Positions 14,801 to 27,600 of a stretch of DNA of 64,000 nt are shown in pieces. The notes beneath the pieces are model-generated. The model saw nothing but the letters and a program-made list of their open reading frames with translations, was not told where the DNA came from and ran no database searches. A program made the translations under genes and the position numbers. Source of the stretch: Pelodera strongyloides (taxonomy: Eukaryota > Nematoda > Chromadorea > Rhabditida > Rhabditidae); the NCBI GenBank assembly GCA_036852015.1, contig JAANDG010000241.1, positions 124,001 through 188,000 on the forward strand, written 5' to 3'. Position 1 is the stretch's first letter, and each line of letters starts with the position of its first letter.

Positions 14801-16157
14801 TATTATAAGATTCTCACAACTTCATTCTAGCACCCAAAGCACCCAGGACACAAGCAGTGACCGAGCTAAATTGAGACTATCTCTCCGATTCGTGAGAACA
14901 ACTGTTACGCACAAGGCCGTTCACTTCCTTGTCTAAAAGCCATTGCAATCACTTTCATATACTCACGTCGACCCCTGTCAGACGCTTTTTTTATCGCGAG
15001 AGTTCATTGAGCCAAGTCCTAACATCACTATGTTTCAAAAACACGTCCATCATAGAACGTGCACAGATCCCAAATCCCAAGATATACTAATACATAATCT
15101 AGATTTTCTTAGCTAAAGGTTAAGTAACGAGTTCAGCAGGCTCGACTAGTTTTTGAGTGGATGCGATGTTATCTTCAAGATGGACACGGACGCTACGCAA
15201 TGTGACACACCTAGATTTTCGCGCAAGAAAACCAAACGAGCAAGTCTGAAACTCAGCCCAGTGAACGTACAGTCGCCCACCAAAGTCGTTCAAACTTTCA
15301 AACCCAAAACATAATTACTGTGCCAAGACCACAACCCAACTCAATTGACAGCCAATGAAGCAATGGTATTACACAAATTGAACACGTGAGAATGTTCGGG
15401 ACTTCGGGAACAGACAACATAACTTGTGGCAGATGGCAAAGTAACCCCATTTGTATATTCATTTCAGTAAACTCAGTAGTTAAGGGCGCGTTCGGGATTG
15501 ATTTTCCGAAAGGAAACCATACAAATTCATCGTTCGGGATGGACTTTTTGGAAATGTTCCAATGCTTGGAAAAAAAACAAAAAATACAGTATGAATTAGC
15601 TTGCGAAAAACGTTTCCCGCACACATTTTTCAAATTTTCCATGCTAATTCATACTGTATTTTTTGTTTTCTCCAAGCATTAGAACGTTTCCAAAATGTCC
15701 ATCCGGAACGAGGATTCGGCCGAGTTTCGTTTCGGAAAATCAATCCCGAACGCGCCCTAAACCGCGAGCATCGAGAAGACCAACCTGCTGCGAGTATATG
15801 GCAACACTTGTCATGTTCAGCTCGGTGAGGGCACGAAACACACGGATCGCGATTTCTCCACGGTTAGCGACCATAACCTGCAATCAACCATAACCATAAA
15901 TAACAGTATATTGGTACAGCTCCAGTTTCAGAGTTCAGAGATAATTACCGTACCGTAACTTAACTTCGCAAAGGTTCTAGCAGATGTCGCGCAGCAGATG
16001 ATGTCACTTGTTTTATTTATCAGCAAAATACGCTTCCTTGTAACCGATAAAGCAGTACCTTATTAAATTCTCGTTTCTTTTGAATTGTTCCATTATTGCG
16101 ATATTGTGTGAAGAATCGAGCAGTCAAACCGCGTCCCGCAGACCCGAACAGACGCAT
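1408..16157 (-). CDS. PC: Pyruvate carboxylase, mitochondrial (complete, 37 coding exons, 1190 aa)
   Basis: Biotin enzyme that carboxylates pyruvate to oxaloacetate in the mitochondrial matrix (anaplerosis, gluconeogenesis). Exons 5' to 3': 16157-16059, 15877-15785, 14599-14486, 13985-13854, 13743-13673, 13406-13298, 12705-12591, 12445-12378, 12199-12097, 11936-11837, 11290-11221, 11067-10975, 10628-10536, 10312-10223, 10002-9898, 9717-9673, 9066-8982, 8392-8345, 7921-7810, 7536-7424, 7132-6976, 6651-6512, 6210-6110, 5856-5716, 5102-4994, 4755-4598, 4388-4302, 4089-3961, 3793-3743, 3546-3437, 3282-3228, 3110-3027, 2739-2662, 2515-2453, 2132-2031, 1835-1763, 1484-1408. All phases agree; total 3573 nt. 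An Arg-rich, acid-free N-terminus ([10 protein letters not shown], about 30 aa) fits a mitochondrial presequence. Biotin carboxylase: [13 protein letters not shown] at residue 34, [10 protein letters not shown], the ATP-grasp loop [10 protein letters not shown]. Carboxyltransferase: DTTFRDAHQS near 577-586, [24 protein letters not shown]-terminal biotinyl domain: AMKMEM, biotin lysine about residue 1155. The animal enzyme is about 1180 aa. The ATG lies one base after a CTTTCAG acceptor, so a leader or 5' UTR exon lies upstream. Several introns carry TTAA elements or tRNA-like repeats. Confidence 0.97.
3352..3412 (-). repeat. tRNA-like repeat (degenerate, SINE-type head) in a PC intron
   Basis: On the minus strand the segment begins GGGAGCATATTGGTTAGG (box A-like) and ends with GGGTTCGATTC (box B-like). 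The acceptor and anticodon stems do not pair properly, so it looks like a tRNA-derived element and not a working tRNA gene. Confidence 0.4.
5179..5341. mobile_element. TTAA inverted-repeat element, ACCGG family, in a PC intron
   Basis: TTAA at both ends. The left end reads AAAGCAAAATACCGGCTGG and the right end is a diverged complement (CAACCGGTATTACTTTAA). Same family as 20849-21030, 40828-41008, 55916-56097 and others. Confidence 0.7.
6403..6450. repeat. CAAT-rich microsatellite
   Basis: Imperfect tandem CAAT/AATC repeats inside a pyruvate carboxylase intron. Confidence 0.7.
9279..9361 (-). repeat. tRNA-derived element or tRNA pseudogene
   Basis: Read on the minus strand, the 5' end GTTCCA pairs with TGGAAC near the 3' end. 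There is a perfect D arm (GCAC...GTGC) and a perfect T arm (GCGGG TTCGATT CCCGC). The middle does not form a normal 5-bp anticodon stem and no anticodon can be read with confidence, so it is more likely a tRNA-derived repeat than an active tRNA. Confidence 0.55.
11783..11828. repeat. GA dinucleotide microsatellite
   Basis: Near-pure GA repeat in a pyruvate carboxylase intron, close to the exon ending at 11837. Confidence 0.9.
12752..12899. mobile_element. Small inverted-repeat element with GGCCGTATCCACC ends and 5-bp target duplication
   Basis: 148 bp with ends GGCCGTATCCACC and GGTGAATACGGCC. It is flanked by TCTGA at 12747-12751 and 12900-12904, a clean 5-bp target site duplication. It contains an inner inverted repeat (GGGAGGGAGCCCTCCCT). 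It sits in a PC intron. Confidence 0.75.
14215..14450. repeat. Imperfect foldback element in a PC intron
   Basis: Inner arms are complementary: CGTATGCACGAACACTGG near 14309 against CCAGCGTTCGTGCATACG near 14423. No open gene of interest is inside. Ends and target duplication could not be placed. Confidence 0.45.
15484..15757. mobile_element. PIF/Harbinger-like MITE with TAA target duplication
   Basis: Terminal inverted repeats of about 29 bp starting GGGCGCGTTCGGGATTGA, flanked by TAA at 15481-15483 and 15758-15760. A second, inner inverted repeat is centred near 15625. A 3-bp TAA/TTA target is typical of PIF/Harbinger elements; the superfamily call is inference. It lies in the PC intron just 3' of exon 2 in transcript sense. 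Confidence 0.65.
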
Positions 16158-18909
16158 GCTGAAAGGAGACACATTCAAATAAACAAAATAAACGTTAGCA
16201 AACAAACAGACACAAGCGATGACCGCGAGAAACACAACCAATCACTAATTAGCATATTTGCAGTGTAGTAAACAACCATCCGATAAACAACACTATTCAA
16301 CCAAAAGATTTACGAAAATACTCTTAAAGAACAACCACAAGGTCGTTCAACTTCGTAGCATAACCTCTACTTTACATCAGGTTCGGGCAGAGTGAGAGTA
16401 AAGCAAGTAGCCAACCTTTTGAAGCACGGTCCGTGTAGCACTGACTGAATTTGAATCAGGAAGAGCTTTAAATAACCACACCGTTTTAGACAAAACGTGC
16501 AAAAGCCTAATTTCTCATTGGTAAACAAATCAAAGTGCTCACAAAATTTGCATAAAGAACAAAAGGAGACATACGCAATTAGAGGAAATTAAAGGGAATG
16601 GCTAAAAATATACGGTAATCTTATAACCACAACACACAACGGTACTGTAGAAAAAAAGAAACTGAGATGAATTAAATAATAAATGCATATGAAAGAAGGA
16701 ACATGACGGCAGCTAACACAGATCCTAGGAATTGTTGCCTACAGCTACACGTTCAAGAGTTCAAGATCAAACGATCACCTCATATAAACAAATTATGAAC
16801 CTCCAAGAGGGAACGAAGACAAAAGTTGAATTATTCTTGCCAAATTCATGAATTTACATGGAAGCACCTTCAAAAATACCAACCATTAAAAAATTATTCA
16901 TAACAACCTGGAATTCTACGTCGTACAAGACCAAGAGCCCACACACAACATGGCACTTGTACGTGCATTGAAACACAACGATTGAAAATGAAAAAGTGGA
17001 GTTTACATGAAATTCAAACGATGTTAGTGCTACGTACTAACAACGACAACAATGGTAGGATGGTGACGACCTTGATACTTAGATCTCAAAACAATACTCA
17101 TCTCACATGGTGCCCAAGAGTTCGCTGAACATGCATTTTGGAAACAAGTTAGGCAAACAAGAATTAAAAGTCATTTATATGAAGTATTCAATTTTGAGCT
17201 TCTGACCTGGGTGCACAGTGCGCTCAAATCTTATCACCGGTGTTTGTGTCTGGACAAAACAGTCACACTGAGAGAAAGAGAGGTCAGGAAATACGACTGG
17301 TTCAGCCAACTGAGTGTTCTTTGCTCAACACATGAGGCAAAGAAGATAATGATCTATGATTAGGCATAGATCATCATTGACCATAGAACACACATTGAAT
17401 ATCAGAATAACATCCCTATAGTTGGCCGTAATTCCTAGGAATACACTCAATACTACTACTTTAGGAAGAAACTCTAAGATGTCGGTCTTCATAGAGCAGT
17501 TGCCTGCGCTGTTGGCGAGCCAACAGCTGAGATAACGGTATTCAAGGTATTCAAGGTATTCTACGCGTTATTCTGAACTGCGACAGCAGACAGCAGCTAG
17601 CTCTAAATAAAACTACCGTAAGCTCCGTAACTTTCACCTATAACTAAGCACCACATCAAATTTTAATGCAAACCAAAACCAATAACCATTTTGCTTGATA
17701 ATAATACGATTAAAACAAAAACAAAAACAAGAAAGGTGAAATTTGAAAAATAGATTCAAAGTTCAAGGTACACAAAAGATGTGCACTTGCGATACGGCGA
17801 TGTGCAATACAACAGGGTGAGCATGAAAACACCTTTGCGGACTCGTTCCAACAAAGAGTACTGCTCAAAGGAATAAAATAAACTATAAAGTATCAAGCTA
17901 TACCAGAAACAGAAACTGACACATTCATCAGGCAGTAGGAGTATTCCTACTCTACTCATTTCTGTAATCATGTATCAGGAGTATAATCTAATGTTTCTTT
18001 CTACTCATTTCTGTAATCAGGAGTACAATCTAATGTTAAGTGTATAACAAATAACAATTCGGATGCATAATTCGGACGATAGGTTGAACTCAAAACACAT
18101 TTTTTTGTTCTTTATATCGATATTGACCCTAATATTGGCAAGAACTCTCACGAGTGAAAATAGCAAAAACCTGTTGACCGGTGAAGTTGTTTGTTTGCGG
18201 GGAGCCACCCCAACTGCGAAGACAAAAATAGAAAATCAATTCTTAATCAAACACAGACATAGTAGGTAAATACAACTAAATTATTTAGTTGGAATATATA
18301 AGGTATAAACGCTAAATTCAGGAAAGGGATACGGAAAAGGAAAATGGAAAGGAAAGGGTGGAGAGGGGGGTAGGAATACTGTAGCTGAGTAATACTGTAG
18401 TTGAGGCATTGAATAAGAAAAAATTAGCCGAATACAGTAATCCAATCGGAAATCGGGCACTTTGGAGTCGCACAAAAGACAGAAATGTAGACTTTCTAAA
18501 CTATGATTATACGCAAGATATTGTCTATGAAGTTTATCACAACGATGAAGATTCTCATAAAACCGAATGAGCATGTGAGAGAGCGCACAAAGTGCACTTG
18601 GCAAAGGCCCAGAATGAAATGCAATAACAAAACAACTCTAGGTTAGTAGAATGCAGAAGCATTGCAGATTGCGGCACAAGATTTCAATTTTAAATATCAT
18701 TCAATGCGCCTAGTAACTTAGAAATGCGCATTGTCTACATTTTTAAAGGTACGCTAATGCAAAAAGTCAAAAAGTCTTGTGTCCGTAGCGGAACAAAGCA
18801 GCTAGCTCTGAAACAGTATGAAGAGGAACAATATTCAAGTAGACCTCTACAAACATCACACCTAATAATATACAGTTAGAGCGAGAGCGCTAACATAGTT
18901 AGGGTTTAC

Positions 18910-19080
18910 TTAAAGCGAAATGCTAGCCCCATTGGAAAATTTGCATATGATAAGAAAATCCTATGTATCCTATGCTAATTTTGTACGATTGCAGAGGACG
19001 ATCGTACAAAATTAGCATATGATACATGGGATTTGCTTATCATATGCAAATTTTCCAAAGGGGCTAGCATTTCGCTTTAA
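18910..19080. mobile_element. TTAA palindromic MITE, GCTAGC family
   Basis: TTAA at both ends with TTAAAGCGAAATGCTAGCC and its complement. The two arms are near-perfect complements over the whole length (TTTGCATATGATAAG, CCTATGCTAATTTTGTACGAT), with a short spacer. Length about 170 bp. Six copies in the window. Confidence 0.85.
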
Positions 19081-19484
19081 TACATTTCTAATAAAGAATT
19101 GGGCAAAACATACGTACCCAAGTTGAAGTTAGGTAAAAACATTTTCAATCTTCACTCCTATGTCGAACTTCCAACCAGCTCGATTCGATAGAGCAGCGTG
19201 TAGTAGAAAACAAGTCTCTCACAAACAACGGCTAGAGATTCTACTTTTACACTACAAAGAGAAGAGATACAAACAGAAAGGAAGCGTTCAAAATAGTAGA
19301 GCATTCTAAGAGGTCCCGACACAAGGTGTTCGGTCAGTCAAAGAAAAAACTGGGCGAATAGGATAAGAAGTATGTGTTTCAATGAAACCCAAACTAGGAA
19401 AACAAACAAACTATTGGTGATGACAAAAAAATATGAGAAGTTATCAAGGATGTATAGTTCCACAAACGACTTTACAGGGCACTT

Positions 19485-19654
19485 TTAAAGCGAAATGCTA
19501 GCCCGGTTGGAAAATTTGCATATGATAAGCAAATCCTATGTATCCTATGCTAATTTTGTACGATCGTCCACGGCAATGTACAAAATTAGCATAGGATACA
19601 TAGGATTTGCTTATCATATGCAAATTTTCCAAAGAGGCTAGCATTTCGCTTTAA
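19485..19654. mobile_element. TTAA palindromic MITE, GCTAGC family
   Basis: Same structure as 18910-19080. Its right-hand TTAA (19651-19654) is also the left TTAA of the next, different element. Confidence 0.85.
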
Positions 19655-19856
19655 AGCGGTATGGAACACAGATTTGGAGCGCATGCTGGACCTGGATAAC
19701 CAGTATTCCCATGTATTTATGCAAATTAGGTGCCATCCTCTGCCGGATATGCCCCTCAAAGGTACAGTAATTTACATAGGATACATGAAATGAGGGTATC
19801 CAACTTAATGAGGATTGACTCTTAAAATCCGCCAGTCATAACTCATACCACTTTAT
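19651..19856. mobile_element. TTAA inverted-repeat element, GCGGTATG family (diverged right end)
   Basis: Starts TTAAAGCGGTATGGAACACAG. The right end is a diverged complement (CTCATACCACTTTA). It abuts the element at 19485-19654 on a shared TTAA. Confidence 0.5.
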
Positions 19857-20128
19857 CGAAGAAACTTAATTTTTTATTTTTCAATGTCAAACTCCATAAA
19901 TTATCTTAAAAAACTCGTTTCCACATTTCCACTCCATAGTCAAAACACGATGCTGGAAAAAAGCAGCCAGGGTAAGCATAACAAATACCCTTTTATGTAA
20001 CATTTTATTAATTTAAGCACAAATAAAATATTTTCTATGTACACAAACAAAAATACGCATTATAATGTATTAGAAAAACGAAATGTAAAGAACTAAAGAA
20101 CTATGAGTGTTTCACTTGAGGGAATTTG

Positions 20129-20337
20129 TTAAAGCGGTATGACACGTGCGGTGCGGCACATGCTTTGTGAAAGATATTCTAGTCTGGACATTTGAACTCA
20201 GAACTCACATGTATTTTATGCAAATTAAGTTATAATTTTGGAATAGCAACACGCAGAGGGTAACAAACTTGCACATAATACACGAGTACGCGGCTGTCCA
20301 GTACACGATTCAAAACCGAGTGCCATACCGATTTCAA
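20129..20337. mobile_element. TTAA inverted-repeat element, GCGGTATG family
   Basis: Left end TTAAAGCGGTATGACACGTG, right end GAGTGCCATACCGATTTCAA. The right TTAA has decayed. Confidence 0.5.
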
Positions 20338-20848
20338 TGAAAAAGGAGAAAATTCTAGGTTTTCAGATAAATGCACAAAGTCTACATTGCAATTATACAA
20401 CAGAGTTTAACTTTTCGGATCAAATCAAATAACATAAAATAAACGATGGCTACCCTTATTTACATAGTACATAAGCGAAAATCCAAGCTTGCTCAAAAAC
20501 AAGTGGCCAAACCCCTACTAATATTAAAAACACTCAGTAGGACACAACAAAGATAAACCGGCAAATCCAGGAGTAGAACTTTCTCGATAAACAAACTATG
20601 ATAATTCTATCCCGTACCATCTTTGACGGATAGTTATGTATACTAATTGTTAGGCAAATCCGTCAGACATAGAAAAAAGGTCAATTTTCTGGTTAAAAAA
20701 AATGGAACAAAAAAACAATTAGCAGATCAACAAATAGCATAGCAAATCGAGGTAACAGTACTACGTACGAGCAACGCATTAATAAATATTTACATATTTA
20801 CATTTTAACAATGAAAAAATAATAAGGGAAATTTTGACAGTGTGTAAC

Positions 20849-21030
20849 TTAAAGCGAAATACCGACCGGTTTTTGAAACGCATTGTGGGCAACTGCATTC
20901 TGCATTCTTATGTATTTATGCGAAGTGGGGGTCTAATGGGGTCTATTTTTATGCTAAATTATGCTCATTTGCGTACGCATAAGATGGTGTAATCGATGCG
21001 TTTCAAAAAACGGCCGGTATTTCGCTTTAA
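20849..21030. mobile_element. TTAA MITE, ACCGG family
   Basis: TTAAAGCGAAATACCGACCGG at the left and CGGCCGGTATTTCGCTTTAA at the right, with GTTTTTGAAACGCAT next to both ends. About 180 bp. Confidence 0.8.
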
Positions 21031-21187
21031 TGGGGAAAGAACACAAAGCTGAAGAAATTATCCTAAAACCAAGAAGCTACCCAACCATCATTCATAGTCA
21101 TCATAACTAATAACCATGAAAGCCAATCAACAGTCGTCAAGCCGACTTACCACAAAAAATAAGTTATACATCGACTAACAGTGCTGA

Positions 21188-21556
21188 GGCCGATTTCACC
21201 AACATTTACTCCCGTCAAAAATTTTTGCGCATCAAAAAAGGTACTTAGCCTAAGTACCTTTTTGACTGAAGTAAACGTAACCTTTCATTTTGATGCATTT
21301 CGCCAGCAGCAGCTAAGTATGTATGGGATTAGCAATTTGCCAACGCTTGAAAACAATGAAAAAAAAACTGAAGTACCGGTACACTTCCACCTAGTTATGT
21401 AAGCTATAGGTGTACTTCTGTCAAAAAGGTACTTATCCTAAGTACCTTTTTGACAAAATTAATTAAATTTTGGTGAGACCGCAAGTACCGCGCGCTTTTG
21501 ACTGAATGAACTACCCTTTTTGACTTTGGCAGAAGTAAATGTTGGTGAAAACGGCC
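21188..21556. mobile_element. Inverted-repeat element with GGCCGATTTCACCAAC ends
   Basis: Left end GGCCGATTTCACCAACATTT and right end complement GTTGGTGAAAACGGCC. Inner palindromes AGGTACTTAGCCTAAGTACC occur twice. Related by its ends to 12752-12899 and 44559-44802. No target duplication was seen. Confidence 0.6.
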
Positions 21557-21671
21557 TCTGGCCCTCTGGAGCGGGAAATAGACAATTTGAGAAACAGAAA
21601 CATTGAAACAAATAAATTTACGATAAAACAGTATACAGTAGGCCAAACATACCGTAACCATCAATCAATAA

Positions 21672-24600
21672 TCAATCCGAGTCTCCGGAATCCAAATCCA
21701 AGTCCAGCTCATCTCTGTCCTGACGTCTCACTTCTGGCGGGGGCCACTCACCGATTTCTTCAATTTCAGACGTAGCCGTCTGATACTCATACGAGTCAGA
21801 GTCATCCGAATCAGCTGAAACGATACTTTGCATAAAACAACGGTTCAGTTTGGAAGGCAGGAGAACGACATAATATAACCACAACAAGAACAAAAGGCCA
21901 AAACACAATGGTAAAAGGAAAGGCATCTAGCCTACCAAGGTAGTCACTACTCACTACTACACTTTAGGCCACCACAGCAGGAAAGGGACCGGGAATGGCA
22001 GAATATTGCACAACACATTATTAAAAAATATTAGTGCGAAATACCGGTCGGGTTTTGAAACGTATGATGGATAACTACATTCTTAGACAACTACATTCCT
22101 ATGTTTTTATGCAAAGTGAACTCAAATTGATGTCGATTTTTTTAATAACAATTATACTCATTTGCATATGATGCATAGACACGCAACTATCCAAAATCCG
22201 TTTCAAAAACCGACTGATATACCGCTTTAAAGCAACATATCGGTCTCACCCTGAACAGCACTGTCACTACTGGGGGCATTCAAATCGTCTTCTTCCATTT
22301 CACTGTCACTATTCTCGCCCGAGGAACTTGATAAACTTTCCGACGGCGACGAGATCACAAAACTGCTTAAATAGGCTAACATAATAAACCACAAATCTTC
22401 CGCTTCAACTAATAGCCATCAAAGTTAAAGGCCTGCTTACCACTAAGGCACTAAGTTTTCACGACGGCGGGTTAGTCAGTTTCCCGCCCCGCAAACCCCC
22501 TCTACCCTTCTTAAACCCTAATAAACACCCAAATTATAATTTGCTACGGAAATGTGCACTGAATCTGAATCCGGTTAATAAAAAAATATTACCTGCCAGG
22601 CGCCCGATCCTGATCGGCGGCACTTGGCCGAGCACGTCGCGCATCACCGGCGCTCGAATCGCTATCCGAAGAGTCTGTTCCCAAAATCCCGCTTCTAGAC
22701 GGCCCACTGCTCGCAGTAAACACTGTAAGGTGAAAGTAAGTAAAGGTCGGCGCAAAACACCCAGACATTACGCCACTTGCATCACGATTCTTCGCTTCTT
22801 GTTCACGTGGCATAATACGACTACCCACAATAACAGTGGCACAACTGCACAAAAACCGCAGAGGGATTTGGCATAAGATGTTTTACGTTTTACCATTTAC
22901 CCACATATATTATCAACATGGTCATCCAATTCGCATAGAAAGTTAAAACTACTCTACAACACCAACAAAACAAGAAATGCAAACAATAAAAAATCTCACT
23001 TCTCCGTCTATTCAGCAGTCTCATTCTTCGACTTCGCTCCAACTCCGTGCGCAGGCGTCCAGAAATGTTGCGTGATGTTCCTTCTTCAGTATTCACCGAC
23101 TGTCCCTCCTGGCGTTCGTCGTCAGCATCGATATCGGCAGCTGTTAAATAGTTCACATAATATTTTCACTATCCGTCATGTTATTACGCAAGATAACTGA
23201 GAAGGCAGTACCGTCTAAAAAAGCAATAAATAAATACCAAATGATGCATCCATTCAAGGAAATCACAAAGATAATGGAATGTTCATGCTCCAAAAACGAA
23301 AAGTCATCCAGCTTCGCAAATTTTTTAACCACATGTGATTCGCTACACTTATGGAACTGGAAAAGCGTCAGGGCATAAATTAGGTCTGCATCTCAAAAAT
23401 TTTGGGATATGCTAATTCTAAATCTCCTCCCTCGACGGGAGATGATTTATACTAATTTGCATATAAAGCATTACGAATTGGGTCGTGGCAGTTTTTTTGG
23501 GAGGTGCTTCACCTATCTAGAAGGCTAATCACCGGAAGATCGGGAGGTGATCGTCCACATTCGGCGTGGTGATTTATGCTATGAAAAGTGTGTAAATTCG
23601 CAAACTGTGGCCAATATTACTTATCGCGAAGGTGGGTAGCGATTTCGCTTTCTTTCTATATCAGAGCAGTTATACTCTTGTTAACTATCGCTGCTTACCT
23701 TGCTCCTCTGCAGCCTCCTCTCCTCTCTCGATCAAATCTCGCAGATCACCACCCGCCAACAATTCTTCTTGAAGCAATCGCACTAAATCAATATTGCTTT
23801 TAAAATAATACTACGAATTACAATCAAATAAAACACCCGTTCAAATGATGTCCACTGTGGAGTGACACAATTATGTCCAAACAGTGTAGTAATGGCTTCT
23901 CCATGTATGCGAAATGCGAATGCGATTCGCATTTGCGAAAATGACAAATGCCTGTCCATGTTCGAGTCAATGTAAATGACAAGGTCCCGCAGCGATTTTG
24001 AATCTAGTACGGATCTATTTCAAAGCAGTACGGATCTATTTCAATTAGTACGGATCTTATACACTTTTGCTGCAGACCATGTCAAACGCGTTATTCGCAT
24101 GGGTTACGGTAGGCACTTGACATTCATGTAAAGTGGCCTGAACATGGGCAGACATTTGTCATTTTCGCAATTGCGAATAGCAAACATGGACAGGCCATTA
24201 CAGAAACATAACACAACATACAAGCACAGATGACATAGGCCATATTCACCACTCAATTCCCCGATGGGGAATTGCGAATTGCTGCCTTTTCCCTGCGACT
24301 CTCACATTTGAGTGGTATTTCTCTCCCCAAGAAATATTTCCCCCTCGTGAACCGAGTGGTGAATATGGCTTCAAAACATACAAGATAGATAAATTAAGGG
24401 CTTACTCAAACTAACGTGATCCACGTGCCGGTCCTCCTCATCACTGCTGTACAACTCGCTATCACTACCGTCCGAACGAGAATCTGCTGCAAGAATATCC
24501 AAAACAGAATCACCCATTTGCACGTCACCGGAATTCTGAAATATTCAATAAAACGAGTGGAACAGGGAACTGTGCTGATCACACAAATCGGGATTCCGTC

Positions 24601-27600
24601 ACACACTATTCACACGAATGTAACGCATCATAATTGTAATGTCATGACATAACTCTTGAAACGTGAAATGTATAACTGCGTTCCTATTGTTCCACCTTTG
24701 CTCGAAATGTCCAGAGGGGAACCACAGGTATGCACCTCAAAAACCACGTGATGTACCGCTTTAAACCAATTTAACGAGTGCAAGCATACCAAAATGAGCC
24801 GATCAAAATAGCGAAGCATATGCAGGTCTTCGTCTACAGTTTGTCCATCGTCTCCGCCCTCATCGTCGGCAATGTCCAGGTGGCCATTGTTAACCTGAAT
24901 TTGATAAAAGTCGTAAAATTGAATAATGAACTACTACACTACAACAGCCATGTGTAAATGCGAACTACATCACTAACCCGACCCCCGTCTTTTGATTAGC
25001 AACAAAAGTAAACCCCGCAAAAACTGGGCGATGACGCCACTAGTTTACAAAAGAGAGACAACTATCCTCAGCAAGCGGGGTACTATTCGTATTCAATTTT
25101 CAATTCTACCGATGATGAAACAGAAACTGTGACAAAATAACGAAATTTTGGCATCCAGAAAACTGAGAAAACGAACAACGTATACGGATTTACGGAAACA
25201 TTTAAGAAAAGTAACCACGTTAGACTGTTGAAGCCTTGAAGCCGCTTACTACACCCTCACAATAGATACTGAACATGCGCAACAAAAAAATAATAAACAA
25301 ACCTCTCTGATATTTCTGAGATTAGGCTCCAGGTACGAACCAGGGAGATTCATCGGGCTCCACACCTTAAATAACAAAGTATACGTTAACCTTATAACTT
25401 TAGCCCGAGCACAGACGTTTATTTTTTGGTCGTACACAAAAAGCTTTTTGAAAACCCTTACAAAACATATTAAAGCGACAACTCAGACTCAGCGTGCCAT
25501 GTTTCTAAAGATAAGAGATCAAAGAAGCTAGTAAACTAAATTTAATGGTGCCCTCGATTCATCACAACCGTTTACAAACAATATGATTCTTCAAGTCTTC
25601 AACACTTCTACGAATGTCACAATACCTATAACTATACAGTATTACAGTACTAACCTTTACAATCTTCTCAATTCCACAACTCATCGCCATTTTGTGCACG
25701 GTACTGTAGCGGACGTGGTTGACAATCGATCGGTGTCCGCGTAGAATTGCGGAAGCGTGGGAAATCGTATCGTCATAAGTTGGCTGACGTCGACGGATGA
25801 TCTCCGGTACTAAATATTACACATGACAATTACTAAAGGAATTACAGGTGCAGTTTACAGGTTACGTATACTTGTGCATATCCATATAACCGTTAAAGGA
25901 ACATCACATCAAGATCAGAAAGGTATCCGTTACGTATACTTGTGCATATCCATATAACCGTTAAAGGAACAGCACATCATGATCTGCAAGGCATCTGTAT
26001 CAATCGATTTGGTGCCGCAAACGTCTCATACATACTTAAAGCCCAATAGGACGTGTAGGATGCAGTAAACATGTCAAATGAACATTAGCTCCCACACGCT
26101 AATAAAGTAATGACTAGCTTTTCCCGTTTCCCTCTATTCTGGTAAGACAATAAATTAGCGTATTGTGACTTTTCACTCAAATCACAAATGTACAAATTTG
26201 TAACAAGCTCTAGGTTTGATCGTTCTCCTCTCCTCGTTCGCTATCGAATCGCTTAACGTTTGCACGATGGCTCCTGCGCGGTTCACGGTCCAAAACACAA
26301 AGACAGCAAACATCCAAAATAATTACAAACACAAACTCACATCCTACAATCTCGCGTCTCTGCTGTGGTGGATTCATCTCCAGATGTTTCAGATCCCAGG
26401 CAAATATGCCAAATTCATCGCTTCCCATCATAATAACATCATCATCGACAAATGTAATCGACTTGATTGTGTGAATGCTCTTATAACACGGATCCTTCAG
26501 ACGCGTCACTCTCTTGGACATCAACTGGAAAGATTCAGATTATACAGAAACTAACAAACATTATTATTTTATAAGGCCGTCATTCAAAGAAAATACAATC
26601 AGTTAGAAAAGTACAAACATTCGGTTTCATATAGTTTCACAATCACGATAACGGATAAAAACAGAAGATAAGAAATGGACGGACTGATGGACATAAAGTC
26701 AAATTACATTTTGGCATACTTCACGCCGTTCTCGTTTCTCGTTCACACGAGTGCTCCCGTCTAAGAAGGCTTTCTTGAAAAGCTCTCAGTACCTACACAT
26801 CCAAAAAATATGGAAAATAAACATACATCCAGAACAATGGGGTAATTCCTCTGAAGGTTGACGGCTAACATGCTTCCCGACGAATTCCAATCCGCATACA
26901 TACAGCCCGATGGGCTTATTTTGAACAAGTCGATCAGCTTTCTAAACATGAAGTATAAAAACAAGCCTCACATTACAAACCAGCTTCACAGAAAGAGGAA
27001 AGAGATACGAATACGGGGAAAATCAATCTAATAATTTTTTTCAATGATAATGTTTTCGCGAGACAAAACACGCACAAGGTGCTGCACACAAAACATCCAA
27101 ATTTAAAAAATTAAAAGAGAAAATCCCACCGGGAAAGATTTCTAATGTCATAAATAGCCAGACCATCATGGTCTGATGCAACTGCGAAAAGGCTGGGAAC
27201 GGCAGGGTTGAATTGTCCAGAATACATAGATGTGCCGCGGCATCTTGCTCTGAAAACATCGTTATGATTTATTATTATTAGGGAAATGTAAAAAAAGATT
27301 AACAACTGACAATGTGATCAACGTCAAACAAGAACCCTATGGGCTCTAATCTATTCTAAACATGAGCAAACTGATTATATACCAAATCCACAAATCATAA
27401 GTAAAATGTTTTACCTAATAACAAGAGGAGGGTCCCCGGCTGCAGCTCGTTGGTCATAAAAATACACTCTACTATTGTCAGTTGACGCCGCCACCAAATT
27501 GGGATCCACAGGCTGAAATTAACATAATACACAATACAATTCAGACACAGAATTTCACCCCAATTCATTTTGGGCGCATCAGAGAGATGTTCATTTTGGA

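Larger units (their letters stand above)
16158..21671. other. Intergenic region with inverted-repeat elements; no protein-coding gene seen
   Basis: Upstream flank of PC and downstream flank of the DCAF5-like gene. 16.2-18.9 kb shows no repeat family or protein-like ORF that I recognise and should include the PC promoter and any leader exon. From 18.9 kb it holds several TTAA elements, listed separately. Confidence 0.5.

Noticed and set aside
22740..22852. MPREQEAKNRDASG reading as a DCAF5 exon
   Set aside because: No acceptor in the right phase; exons 23140-23000 and 22722-22593 join directly in phase.
26717..26780. Possible extra DCAF5 exon (VLRAFQESLLRR reading)
   Set aside because: Joining 26827 directly to 26524 keeps phase and matches the family (YPIVLD then LMSKRV); the extra piece is followed by a stop and not needed.
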